Below, piece by piece: positions 14,676 through 22,134 of a DNA stretch of 40,624 nucleotides; positions within the stretch are counted from its first letter, which is position 1, and each line of letters begins with the position of its first letter. The notes under the pieces were generated by a model. It was not told where the DNA came from. It saw only the letters and a list, made by a program, of their open reading frames with translations, and made no database searches. The position numbers and the translations under genes were made by a program. Location of the stretch: positions 1 through 40,624 of the forward strand of contig CAKTTC010000016.1 of NCBI GenBank assembly GCA_934613645.1. The letters are read 5' to 3'. This stretch comes from an uncultured Opitutales bacterium. Lineage in GTDB: Bacteria > Verrucomicrobiota > Verrucomicrobiia > Opitutales > Intestinicryptomonadaceae.

Positions 14676-15665
14676 ATGCCCAAAACCCTGTATCTTTGCG
14701 GAATTTCGCACGAAACGGCGGACGCTTCGGCGGTGGGCTGTTGCGCCGTCAAGAAAGAGGAGAGAACCGATTGCGAGGCGCGGTTTATGCGCCGCATGGG
14801 GGCGTCGGAGGCGGTGCTGCTTTCGACATGCAACAGGGTAGAGTATTATTTCACCGCCGATTCCGCCGATTTCGACGCGCTCAAAAACGAGTTTTTTGCG
14901 GGGCAGCAGCGGTTTTGCTACGTCGAAAAAAACGGGGCGGCGGCGGCGCATTTGTTTGAAGTCGCGTCGGGTTTGCGCTCGCAGATGACCGGCGAAACGG
15001 AAATTTTCGGGCAGGTTAAGGACGCCTACGCGCGCGCGTTCGAAAGCGGACACTGCGGCGCGGTGCTCAACGCGCTTTTCCAAAAGGCGGCGCAGGTTGG
15101 CAAATGGGTTCGCACAAACACGGGCATTGGGCACGGAAAAATCAGCATAGGCAGCGTCAGTGCGGAGCTTGCCGCGCAGATTTTCGACGGCATTGGGCGC
15201 GCCAAAATCCTGCTTGTAGGTTCGGGCGAAGCGGGCAGGCTGATTGCCGACGCGCTGTTTGTGCGCGGGGCGAAAAACACGACCATTGTTTCGGCGCGCC
15301 GCGCAAACGCCGACTTGCTCGCCGCGCAAATCGGCGTTCAAAGCGACGACGCCTCCGCGGCTTTCGCGCGCTTGGGCGAGTTCGACATTGTTGTTTGCGC
15401 GAGCTCCGCGGGGGAAATCATCACCGCCGATATGCTTCGCGCCGCGCTTGAAAAGCGGCAAAGCCCGATGTTTGTAATAGACCTTTCCGTCCCCAAAAAC
15501 GTGGACGAACGTTGCGCCGATTTAGACGACGTGTTTTTATACGATATGAAAGACCTTTCCGAGATTGCGGCGGCTAATATGAATTTACGCAGGGGCGAAA
15601 TTTTGAAAGCGCGCGCGGTTATTGAAAAAAAGGCGTCGGCGTTGATTGAAAAGCTCGGGCTGTAG
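14676..15665 (+). CDS. hemA: Glutamyl-tRNA reductase
   Basis: Reduces glutamyl-tRNA(Glu) with NADPH to glutamate-1-semialdehyde, the first step of C5-pathway tetrapyrrole synthesis. Visible features are the catalytic C52 in LLSTCNRVEYY, the MTGETEIFGQVKDAY block (about 106-120) and the NADPH-binding VGSGEAGRLIADA. At 329 aa it is much shorter than the ~415-420 aa common in proteobacteria. The helical dimerisation domain is nearly absent after GEILKARAVIEKKASALIEK, a short form also known in chlamydiae as I recall. The stop is well defined and no continuation is seen downstream, so I read it as a natural short form. Confidence 0.93.
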   Translation: MPKTLYLCGISHETADASAVGCCAVKKEERTDCEARFMRRMGASEAVLLSTCNRVEYYFTADSADFDALKNEFFAGQQRFCYVEKNGAAAAHLFEVASGLRSQMTGETEIFGQVKDAYARAFESGHCGAVLNALFQKAAQVGKWVRTNTGIGHGKISIGSVSAELAAQIFDGIGRAKILLVGSGEAGRLIADALFVRGAKNTTIVSARRANADLLAAQIGVQSDDASAAFARLGEFDIVVCASSAGEIITADMLRAALEKRQSPMFVIDLSVPKNVDERCADLDDVFLYDMKDLSEIAAANMNLRRGEILKARAVIEKKASALIEKLGL

Positions 15666-15678
15666 CTTTGCATTCGGC

Positions 15679-15697
15679 GGGCAGGGCGCGGGCGGGG
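15679..15697 (+). other. G-quadruplex motif just after hemA
   Basis: GGG-ca-GGG-cgc-GGG-c-GGGG fits the G3N1-7 pattern and starts 14 nt after the hemA stop. It is the densest part of a G-rich 3' flank (15671-15712). A role in 3'-end formation is inference. Confidence 0.45.
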
Positions 15698-15804
15698 CAC
15701 GGACGGGGCGCACAGACACTGCGAAACGCTATGTGGCGATTTTCACTAATATCCACTCGTTTTGGGGCTGACCCGTGTTGCCCAGACCCCACAACTTGGT
15801 TTAG

Positions 15805-15840
15805 AAAAACAAAGAGCCGCAAGTTGTTGAACTTACGGCT
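15805..15840 (-). terminator. Terminator of tRNA-Val
   Basis: On the minus strand AGCCGTAAGTT-caac-AACTTGCGGCT (one mismatch) is followed by CTTTGTTTTT, 7 nt after the encoded CCA. On the plus strand it is followed by TTTAAAAA, so it may also stop hemA transcripts. Confidence 0.8.
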
Positions 15841-15847
15841 TTAAAAA

Positions 15848-15924
15848 TGGTGGGCGATGCAGGACTCGAACCTGCGACATCCTGTGTGTAAGACAGACAC
15901 TCTAACCAACTGAGTTAATCGCCC
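15848..15924 (-). tRNA. tRNA-Val (anticodon TAC)
   Basis: The minus strand folds as a full cloverleaf: acceptor GGGCGAT/ATCGCCC, D stem ACTC/GAGT, anticodon stem TCTGT/ACAGG with loop CTTACAC (TAC at 34-36), T arm GCAGG-TTCGAGT-CCTGC, discriminator A, and CCA encoded in the DNA. It lies 68 nt downstream of the MFS gene on the same strand and may share its transcript. Confidence 0.97.
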
Positions 15925-15992
15925 TCGTGTGAATAATTGTCAAGGTATGTTGTAGATTTTCCTCCCCGACTCAAGCTTTTTTTTCGGTTTTT

Positions 15993-17249
15993 TTACTGCG
16001 GCGCGTTTTTGCCGTTTTGTTTCATTGCCTGCAGCGTCCGCACGCGCGGCAGGAAATACGCCACAAAGCCAAGCAGCGGGAAGAACGCCACTATTTTATA
16101 CACGGTCTCTATTCCGAATATGTCCGCCATATTTCCCAGCAACGCCGACATCACGCCCGCCGCGCCGAACGCCAGTCCGAACATCAGCCCCGACACCATT
16201 CCAACCCGCGTCGGGAAAAGTTCCTGCGCGTAAATGAGTATTGCGGAAAACGCCGACGAAATTATGAAGCCTATAACAACGCTCAAAACCGCCGTCCACG
16301 CGAGGTTCGCGTAGGGCATAACAAGTGCGAACGGCGCGGCTCCGACTATCGAACCCCAGATAACGAGCCTCCGCCCGATTCTGTCGCCGACAGGGCCGCC
16401 CACGAGCGTTCCCATTGCCGCCGCAAACAAAAACAGCGTAAGCAGGCACTGCGCCGTTTCGACCGACGTTCCGAATTTGTGCATCAAATAAAATGTATAA
16501 TAGTTTGAAATACTTATTGTGTATCCGTTTTTAGTGAACACCAAAAACACCAGAATGCACAGAATAAGCATGACAGTCCTCTTGGGAAGCGGCGCGGAAT
16601 CGGCGTCGGGGGTGTGTTTTGCGGCGGCTTCGTTTTTTTTGCGCTCGCATATTTTTTGTCCATACCACTTGCAGACGGGGATAAGCCCTACTATTGCAAC
16701 GAACGCGCAGACCGAGAAAAACGCCACGTTTTGCTGCCCGTAGGGCGAAACGAACAACGCCGCAAGCAGCGGGCCCATGGAGTAGCCGAACGACCCTCCC
16801 ACTTGGAATATCGACTGCGCAAGCCCGCGCCGTCCGCCCGACGCCATTGAGGTGAGTTTTGCCGCCTCGGGGTGCAGAACCGAAGAGCCCACGCCCGAGA
16901 ACACCACAGCCACAAACAGCATTTCAAGCGAGGTCGAAACCGAAATCAGCAACAGCCCGACCATTGTAAAGGTCATGCCAATCGGCAGAAACCACGGGTT
17001 GGGTTTCTTGTCGAAAACGTAGCCGCACACGGGCTGGAAAATGGACGCGGAAATTTGGTATGTGAGCGTTACCGCCCCTATCTGCGCAAAGTTCAGCGCA
17101 AGGTTTGTTTTCAACAGCGGATAAATTGCCGAAATCAGCGACTGCATTGTGTCGTTGAGGCAGTGAGCCAGACTCAGCGCAAACAGTATCCCGTAGAGAG
17201 TTCCCCTGTTTTCTTTTTTCATAGCCCGAATATCGGACTGATTGCGCAT
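15993..17249 (-). CDS. MFS transporter, fosmidomycin-resistance (Fsr) type
   Basis: A 418-aa inner-membrane exporter of the major facilitator superfamily with about 12 membrane segments. The closest family I recognise is Fsr: SSVLHPEAAKLTSMASGGRRGLAQSIFQVGGSFGYSMGPLLAA matches the Fsr signature region after TM4. A cytoplasmic loop rich in charged residues (KICERKKNEAAAKHTPDADS) separates the two halves. The start at 17249 has AAAGAG upstream; a second ATG at 17222 without an SD is possible. Fsr exports fosmidomycin and related compounds, but the native substrate is unknown. Confidence 0.87.
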   Translation of the reverse strand: MRNQSDIRAMKKENRGTLYGILFALSLAHCLNDTMQSLISAIYPLLKTNLALNFAQIGAVTLTYQISASIFQPVCGYVFDKKPNPWFLPIGMTFTMVGLLLISVSTSLEMLFVAVVFSGVGSSVLHPEAAKLTSMASGGRRGLAQSIFQVGGSFGYSMGPLLAALFVSPYGQQNVAFFSVCAFVAIVGLIPVCKWYGQKICERKKNEAAAKHTPDADSAPLPKRTVMLILCILVFLVFTKNGYTISISNYYTFYLMHKFGTSVETAQCLLTLFLFAAAMGTLVGGPVGDRIGRRLVIWGSIVGAAPFALVMPYANLAWTAVLSVVIGFIISSAFSAILIYAQELFPTRVGMVSGLMFGLAFGAAGVMSALLGNMADIFGIETVYKIVAFFPLLGFVAYFLPRVRTLQAMKQNGKNAPQ

Positions 17250-17315
17250 ATTTTCAACTCTTTATTTTCCGCGTCGCATTTGCTGGCGCGCGTGAAGTGG
17301 GCGAAGTGCGGGCGC

Positions 17316-17338
17316 AAAAAAAGCCCCGCAAAGGGCTT
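17316..17338 (-). terminator. Terminator of the sugar dehydratase gene
   Basis: On the minus strand AAGCCC-tttgcg-GGGCTT is followed by TTTTT. It lies about 85 nt after the stop, with a G-rich low-complexity stretch (17341-17422) between. Confidence 0.75.
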
Positions 17339-17422
17339 CATGTGAGTGCGCCGCGGAGGCGTCGGGGCAAGAAGCAAAGTGTCGGGGCGGTGCGTCTGCC
17401 GCGCGCGAAGCGGGGCAGGGGG

Positions 17423-19285
17423 TTAGTCGTAGAACTGGACGTTATATTCTTTGACGTTCGAAAGAATGTATTTTTTCAGGTCGTTGTTCGAAGAGGTATC
17501 GGCGATTGTCTCGATTTTCGAAACGAAGTCCCGCATTTCCTCGAACGACGGCGGCTCTGAAACGAAGCCGAATATGCGTTCGTGCGGTGTTTTTACGAGC
17601 GACTCGTTTTTGTGCTGGAGCTCTTCGTAAAGTTTTTCTCCGGGGCGCAGACCTATGAATTTTATTTTGATGTCAACGTCGGGTTCGAAGCCGCTCAGGC
17701 GTATCATATGCCGCGCCAAGTCCACTATTTTGACGGGTTCGCCCATATCGAGCACGAAAATCTCTCCGCCCACGGCCTGTGCGCCGCATTGCAGCACAAG
17801 CCCGACAGCCTCTGGGATTGTCATAAAGTAGCGCGTAACTTCGGGGTGGGTCACGGTAACGGGGCCGCCTTCGGCAATCTGTCTTTTGAACGTCAAAATC
17901 ACGCTGCCCGAAGAGCCGAGCACGTTCCCGAAGCGCACCGCCACAAACTGCGTTTTGTTGTCGGGCTTGTTTTGCATTGACTGCACCACCTTTTCGGCGA
18001 GGCGTTTTGTAGCCCCCATAACGTTTGTGGGGTTGATTGCCTTGTCGGTGGAAATCAGCAGGAATTTTTCCACGCCGTATTTGCTTGCAAGCTGCGCCAC
18101 GCGCCAAGTGCCGAGCGTGTTGTTTTTGAGCGCCTCCCCGGGTTGGGCTTCCATCATCGGGACGTGTTTGTGCGCCGCCGCGTGGAAGATGATTTGCGGC
18201 TTATACATCGAAATGATGTGCTCCATTCTGTGTTCGTCGGCGACGCTTCCTACGAGCGACTTTATCGAAACGCCGTAGCCCGCGTTGAGCACTTTCTGCT
18301 CAATCTTGAACAGCTGGACTTCGCAGTGGTCGAGCAACAGCAGCAGCGACGGCGACTTCGCGGCAATCTGCATACAAAGCTCGCTGCCAATGCTTCCGCC
18401 CGCGCCCGTAACCATTATGATTTTCCCCTTAATCATATTGTCTACCGCCTCCGAATTAAGCGCAATCTGCGGGCGGTTGAGGACGTCTTCAATGCTGACT
18501 TCGTGGATATTCGAAACTTTCGAGATGCCCGACGCAAGTTCGTAGTAGGACGGCACAATGCTCACCTCTATGCCGAGTTTCGAGAATTTCGAGGTAATAT
18601 CGGAGATATGTTTATTCGACAGGTTCGATATTGCTATAACGGCTCTGTCGATTTTCATATTCAGTGCGAACGCGCGGAAGTCGGTATTCAGGTCGAATAT
18701 ATTAAGCCCAAGCATTTGTCTGCCGATTTTCTCGGGCGACTCGTCCAAAAACGCGACGGGCTTAAGCCCCATATTCGGCTTGGAAAGCATATCGGAGGCG
18801 AGAGAAAACCCGAGGTTGCCCGCGCCTATTATTGCAACGCGCTTCTGTTTGAACGCATGGACGGAATCGCGCATAAGGCGTTCGCGCGCAACTCTCAACG
18901 AGAGTCTGAATCCGCAAATCATCACTATTGCGCAGATATAATCCATAACCACCACGCCGCGCGACATAATCACTCCCGCAAACGACAGGCACAAGAACAC
19001 CACTGCCGCCACTGTCATTGCCCAGAACACGCGCAGCAAATCGGGCATATGGAAGAACGCCAGCAGCTCTCTAAGTCTCCCGAACACTATAAGCGACGTC
19101 AACTGGATTGGAATCAGCACGAAATACACCGACTTCAACCAATCATTTTTATAGATATCTTGAAAGTTAAAGTCGAACCTCAGCATAACCGAGATATGGG
19201 CGGCTACCAGCAAAATGCCGAAGTAAATCAGGAAAATAGCCAGCGTTCTAAGCGAGAACAGGCTTTTTAAATAGCTCTTCTTCAT
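17423..19285 (-). CDS. Membrane-bound UDP-N-acetylhexosamine 4,6-dehydratase (CapD/WbpM/PglF type)
   Basis: Makes a UDP-4-keto-6-deoxy sugar from UDP-GlcNAc, used for capsule, O-antigen or protein glycan synthesis. The 620-aa product has four membrane helices (about 13-35, 50-69, 84-105, 108-127). Then come a first Rossmann domain with IIGAGNLGF (152-160) and the catalytic SDR domain with VTGAGGSIGS (292-301), STDKA (412-416) and NVMGATKR. In the last, M423 replaces the usual SDR tyrosine and K427 is kept, the SMK-type catalytic set of this group. The length is normal. The gene stands alone, not within a glycan cluster. The upstream region holds a tandem array of P elements. Confidence 0.92.
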   Translation of the reverse strand: MKKSYLKSLFSLRTLAIFLIYFGILLVAAHISVMLRFDFNFQDIYKNDWLKSVYFVLIPIQLTSLIVFGRLRELLAFFHMPDLLRVFWAMTVAAVVFLCLSFAGVIMSRGVVVMDYICAIVMICGFRLSLRVARERLMRDSVHAFKQKRVAIIGAGNLGFSLASDMLSKPNMGLKPVAFLDESPEKIGRQMLGLNIFDLNTDFRAFALNMKIDRAVIAISNLSNKHISDITSKFSKLGIEVSIVPSYYELASGISKVSNIHEVSIEDVLNRPQIALNSEAVDNMIKGKIIMVTGAGGSIGSELCMQIAAKSPSLLLLLDHCEVQLFKIEQKVLNAGYGVSIKSLVGSVADEHRMEHIISMYKPQIIFHAAAHKHVPMMEAQPGEALKNNTLGTWRVAQLASKYGVEKFLLISTDKAINPTNVMGATKRLAEKVVQSMQNKPDNKTQFVAVRFGNVLGSSGSVILTFKRQIAEGGPVTVTHPEVTRYFMTIPEAVGLVLQCGAQAVGGEIFVLDMGEPVKIVDLARHMIRLSGFEPDVDIKIKFIGLRPGEKLYEELQHKNESLVKTPHERIFGFVSEPPSFEEMRDFVSKIETIADTSSNNDLKKYILSNVKEYNVQFYD

Positions 19286-19360
19286 AGAAATTATAATGCT
19301 TCAAATATATCTTCATTTGAGCAAATTTTATTCGATTTTGCAAGTTTTTTATGATTCGGT

Positions 19361-19531
19361 AAGCGGCGGCAATCGGCTTTGCCGATATGCCTTTGTCTCC
19401 AATTAAAGTTATGTGTGTTTGGAAGTGGCGGCAATCGGCGCAGCCGATGTTCCTTTGTCTCCAATTAAAGTCTTTGTGTGTTGAAGCGGCGGCGGAACTC
19501 CGTTCAGTGCGCCTTTGACAGGCAATCAAAG
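19361..19531 (-). repeat. Three P elements in tandem, minus orientation, ~61-bp period
   Basis: Units begin at 19361, 19423 and 19484 (AAGCGGCGGC, AAGTGGCGGC, AAGCGGCGGC) and each ends CCTTTG followed by TCTCCAATTAAAG or ACAGGCAATCAAAG. Central stems read on the plus strand are ATCGGC-ttt-GCCGAT, ATCGGC-gca-GCCGAT and GAAC-tcc-GTTC. Unit one keeps outer pairing as GGCA/TGCC, unit three as GGCG/CGCC. The rest of 19286-19650 is A/T-rich and holds nothing else I can identify. Confidence 0.8.
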
Positions 19532-19650
19532 AAAGGCAGCCTCCGCCAATCTTCGATTATATCGGTATGTTTTTTTTAGGACGGCGCAAGCGGCAAGGGA
19601 AACTTTTCTAAGTTTCTTCATTGTCGTTCGGCGCAAAGTTGCGGGTGCGC

Positions 19651-19681
19651 AAAAACAAAAAAGCGGGACAAAATCCCGCTT
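19651..19681 (-). terminator. Terminator of rpmB
   Basis: On the minus strand AAGCGGGA-ttttg-TCCCGCTT is a perfect 8-bp stem followed by TTTTGTTTTT, about 40 nt after the rpmB stop. Confidence 0.92.
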
Positions 19682-19719
19682 CAAACGCCGCTGCTGCGGC
19701 AAAACCAAAGTGCCCGAAC

Positions 19720-19950
19720 TTACGCCTTTTCGACCAAGCCCGCCTTGAGAGCCTTTACGCTCACCCAAGCGCGCTTTACTGCGCCCGTTTCCGTGCGAAC
19801 CTTGATGCGCTGGACATTCGGCTTGAAAGTGCGCTTTGTCTGTTTGACGAGCTGCAAACCGATACCGCCGCTTTTCTTGCTCTGACCTTTGTGGATAATC
19901 TTGCGACCACTTACGGGGCGCTTACCAGTTACTGAACATACTCTTGCCAT
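19720..19950 (-). CDS. rpmB: 50S ribosomal protein bL28
   Basis: A 76-aa ribosomal large-subunit protein. The start MARVCSVTGKRPVSG and the block TKRTFKPNVQRIKVRT are diagnostic of bL28. Length is normal. Of the zinc-binding cysteines found in some L28 proteins only one (C5) is present, so this is a zinc-independent form. It has AGGAAAG about 7 nt before the ATG. It follows the 57-aa basic protein gene by 120 nt on the same strand and has its own terminator. Confidence 0.96.
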   Translation of the reverse strand: MARVCSVTGKRPVSGRKIIHKGQSKKSGGIGLQLVKQTKRTFKPNVQRIKVRTETGAVKRAWVSVKALKAGLVEKA

Positions 19951-20070
19951 AAAATTCTTTCCTGTATGTAAAAATTAAAGGGTGATACTTTACGAATCCG
20001 AACGGATTTTTCAAGTTTTATTTTTCGACCTCCGCAAACCGAAGCCCGCAGCCCCGATTCGCCCGCCGAA

Positions 20071-20244
20071 CTACGCAGAAACGCCCAAAGCAACCAGTTT
20101 TCTGGACGCCTTGTATGCGCTCAGGCGCGCCTTGCGTTTACGCGAAGCCAAAAGTCTCTGTCTTTGGGGATTGGGTTTCTTGCCCGCGGCTTTCTTGCCG
20201 GGTTTACGTTTTGCGCACGAAGACCATTGTACGAGTCCGCTCAT
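20071..20244 (-). CDS. Unrecognised 57-aa highly basic protein upstream of rpmB
   Basis: The product begins MSGLVQWSSCAKRKPGKKAA and ends SRKLVALGVSA; about one third of residues are K or R and the middle is KKPNPQRQRLLASRKRKARL. The size, charge and position before rpmB suggest a ribosome-associated or nucleic-acid-binding protein, but I do not recognise a family. A TTGACA lies about 65-70 nt upstream on the minus strand (near 20309-20314), followed by A/T-rich sequence with several possible -10 boxes. The competing plus-strand frame across this stretch (19982-20281) has no family resemblance. Confidence 0.6.
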   Translation of the reverse strand: MSGLVQWSSCAKRKPGKKAAGKKPNPQRQRLLASRKRKARLSAYKASRKLVALGVSA

Positions 20245-20398
20245 ATTATTTCTTTCTGTTCAGTTCTTGTTTTTTCGTTAATTTCTAAAATTTATAAAAG
20301 TTAAATTTGTCAAGGTAGCAGTTTTTTGTTGGCTTTCCAGCTTTTTTTTTATTTTTTTTCAAATCGGAAACTTTTTTACCGAAAATCCGTTCTACAAA

Positions 20399-21037
20399 AT
20401 GAGGAAGATGACTACAACTTCGGAGACTGAATTGGGCTTTTCAGCGGCAATACCCGCGCGGCAATCGGCGTCGGGCGGCACGGCGCGCGCCGCGCAACCG
20501 ACCGACATCGACTCCCTGCTTATGTTGCAGGTTGCGCGCGAGGATTCCGAAAGTGCGCTGCGCACGCTCATCGACAAGTGGAAGAATCCGCTCGTCTCCT
20601 TCGTCTACGCCTCCACGCGCGACTTCCAGCTTGCCGAGGACATCGCCATCACCGTCTTCCGCAAGCTCTACAACGCGCGCGAATCATACCGCGCCGAGGC
20701 GAAGTTTTCCACTTTCCTCTTCAGAATCGCCCACAACGAAATCATAACCGAATACCGCAAGCGTCAGGCGCGCCCCGCCGAAACCGACGACATTGCCGAC
20801 ATCGACCTTCCCGCCCCCTCCGACAGCGGCGCAAAGTTGCGCGACATTGAGGAGGCGTTCGCCGCCGCCGTCGACAAAATCCCCTCCAAACAGCGCGAGG
20901 CAATCACCCTGCTTGTCAGAAACGAGCTTTCCTACGCGGAAATTGCCGACATCATGGGCGAGAGCGTCGCCTCCGTGAAAACCCTCGTCAACCGCGCCCG
21001 CGCCCGCCTGCGGGAATCAATGAAAGACTACATTTAA
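20399..21037 (+). CDS. RNA polymerase sigma factor, ECF type
   Basis: A 212-aa two-domain sigma factor. Region 2 spans about 50-120 (LIDKWKNPLVSFVYASTRDF, QLAEDIAITVFRKLY, KFSTFLFRIAHNEIITEYRK). Region 4 is at about 155-210 (VDKIPSKQREAITLLVRNEL, SYAEIADIMGESVASVKTLVNRARARL) with the DNA-binding helix-turn-helix. A non-conserved ~40-residue N-terminus precedes region 2; ATGs at 20399 and 20408 are both possible and neither has a well-placed Shine-Dalgarno. The next gene starts 15 nt downstream and encodes a membrane protein with the usual layout of a cognate anti-sigma factor. Target genes are unknown. Confidence 0.9.
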   Translation: MRKMTTTSETELGFSAAIPARQSASGGTARAAQPTDIDSLLMLQVAREDSESALRTLIDKWKNPLVSFVYASTRDFQLAEDIAITVFRKLYNARESYRAEAKFSTFLFRIAHNEIITEYRKRQARPAETDDIADIDLPAPSDSGAKLRDIEEAFAAAVDKIPSKQREAITLLVRNELSYAEIADIMGESVASVKTLVNRARARLRESMKDYI

Positions 21038-21052
21038 CAGGACACTTCCACC

Positions 21053-21475
21053 ATGACAGACGAAAAAATCGACTCGCTTTTAAAGAACTCCGCTCCCCGC
21101 GTTTCGGCGGATTTTACCGACTGCGCAATGGCGTCGATTGCCGCCGACCGCGCGAGAACCGCAGAAATCGACGCTTTTTGCGACGCCCTTTTGCGGCGTT
21201 TGCCCGCCTCCCCCGAGGTTTCCGCCGACTTCACCGAACGCGCTCTGGCGGCCGTTCGCACGCGCTCTCGCTACGGTTGGGCGGGGCAGTGGGGCAGGTT
21301 TGCTTCGGCGTTGGCGGCTGCGGCGTGTTTGACTGTCGGTGTATTTTCAGTGCCGCTTGCCGCTCGCGGGGTTGTGGGCGAAAAGGATTTTGCGGAAATG
21401 ACGCGTCTGGCGGACGAGATTGCGGATATTTCGGAGGTGGTGTATGAGCAGGAGTTCCTCTCCCTTTTTAAATAA
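21053..21475 (+). CDS. Probable anti-sigma factor with duplicated N-terminal motif
   Basis: A 140-aa protein with one predicted membrane helix (about residues 83-103, FASALAAAACLTVGVFSVPL). The cytoplasmic part contains the same motif twice: RVSADFTDCAMASIAADR (about 16-33) and EVSADFTERALAAVRTRS (about 55-72). A short acidic C-terminus (EDIADISEVVYEQEF-like) would be outside. No ZAS zinc motif (HxxxCxxC) is present. The call rests on the position directly after an ECF sigma gene, and on size and topology. The stop lies 2 nt before the start of the long hairpin at 21480. Confidence 0.6.
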   Translation: MTDEKIDSLLKNSAPRVSADFTDCAMASIAADRARTAEIDAFCDALLRRLPASPEVSADFTERALAAVRTRSRYGWAGQWGRFASALAAAACLTVGVFSVPLAARGVVGEKDFAEMTRLADEIADISEVVYEQEFLSLFK

Positions 21476-21479
21476 AATA

Positions 21480-21598
21480 GCGCGTGAAAACGGGGTTGAT
21501 ACTGCGTTTTGTAAAAATTTTTGCTTGGTCACATAGGCTAACTATGCTCCCGACGCAAAAATTTTTCAAAGCCTTGTCTGAACCCCGTTTTGACGCGC
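21480..21598. repeat. H element: 119-bp long hairpin with conserved loop
   Basis: Outer arms GCGCGTGAAAACGGGGTT (21480-21497) and AACCCCGTTTTGACGCGC (21581-21598) pair with one mismatch. Inner arms GTAAAAATTTTTGC (21511-21524) and GCAAAAATTTTTC (21555-21567) also pair. The loop contains CATAG-gctaa-CTATG (21532-21546). A sister element at 40397-40517 keeps the ends and the boxes TACTGCG and AAAGCCTTGTCT but has different, still complementary, arms. It starts 4 nt after the anti-sigma stop and could terminate that transcript. Confidence 0.85.
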
Positions 21599-21628
21599 TA
21601 TTAAAGGACATAAACTTTAATGAATAAT

Positions 21629-21668
21629 CAAAGCGGAATTGAATTTCATTCAATCCGCACCTCTTTAG
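21629..21668 (+). repeat. P element (type I) following the H element
   Basis: Leader ACTTTAATGAATAAT, CAAAGCGG, ATTGAAT-ttc-ATTCAAT? The actual loop is TTTC-like within GAATTTCATTC, then CCGCACCTCTTTAGG and AAATGTAAAAAA. The spacing and order after the H element (TAAAGGACATAAACTTTAAT) are matched at 40519-40546, so H and P form a composite unit. Confidence 0.8.
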
Positions 21669-21699
21669 GAAATGTAAAAAATTTCGCGAAACAATCGGC

Positions 21700-22017
21700 A
21701 GTGGGGTAGTAGGCTAACTACAGCCGCCACCGCCTCAATTTCGCAAAGCCTTGTCTAAAACGCAATTTGTATTCGCTCGCACGGCGGTGCTCGGCTCACC
21801 CCTGCGGGGTAATTGCTACGCAATTATACTTCCCAAAAGCTTGCCTTCGGCAACTTTTGTGATGACGCGTTCTCAAGGGGCGCAGCCCCTTGACCTGAGC
21901 GTTCGTAGAACGCTCATTGTGTAATACGGCGTAGCTAACCGCTACGCCTTTCTGTTTGTATCCCGCATTGGCTTCGCCAATGGCTAATCATTCTAAACTG
22001 AAACTTTAACCGCCAAA
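21700..22017. repeat. Dispersed intergenic repeat cassette, copy 2
   Basis: Near-identical in blocks to 1-530 but about 200 bp shorter: GACGCGTTCTCAAG runs straight into GGGGCGCAGCCCC. The sequence just before it (TTTCGCGAAACAATCGG, 21682-21698) is the left arm that pairs with TTTCGCAAAGCC at 21740-21751. A third, partial copy of this hairpin is at 40425-40500. No gene is seen. Confidence 0.88.
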
Positions 22018-22119
22018 CAAAGGCGTATTGCCTTGGCAATCGCCGCCACTTTAGGAATAATAAAAAACTTTAACGAAAACGCAAAGGCGAACGGGCTTTG
22101 CCCGCCGCCGCCACTTTAG
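22018..22119 (+). repeat. Two type II P elements in tandem
   Basis: Copy at 22018-22054: AAAGGCGT, ATTGCC-tt-GGCAAT, CGCCGCCACTTT, then GGAATAATAAAAAA. Copy at 22082-22119: CAAAGGCGAA, CGGGC-ttt-GCCCG, CGCCGCCACTTT, then GGAATTATAAAAAA. The second has the same central stem as 625-668. Confidence 0.82.
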
Positions 22120-22134
22120 GAATTATAAAAAATT

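Noticed and set aside
15930..15945. TTGACA just upstream of tRNA-Val as its -35 box
   Set aside because: It lies about 13 nt before the mature 5' end, so the -10 box would fall inside the tRNA.
18143..19270. 375-aa plus-strand frame opposite the sugar dehydratase
   Set aside because: Antisense shadow; the minus-strand gene has complete SDR motifs and membrane helices.
19361..19531. CRISPR array
   Set aside because: Only three units; the conserved parts flank variable palindromes rather than unique spacers, and no cas gene is in the window.
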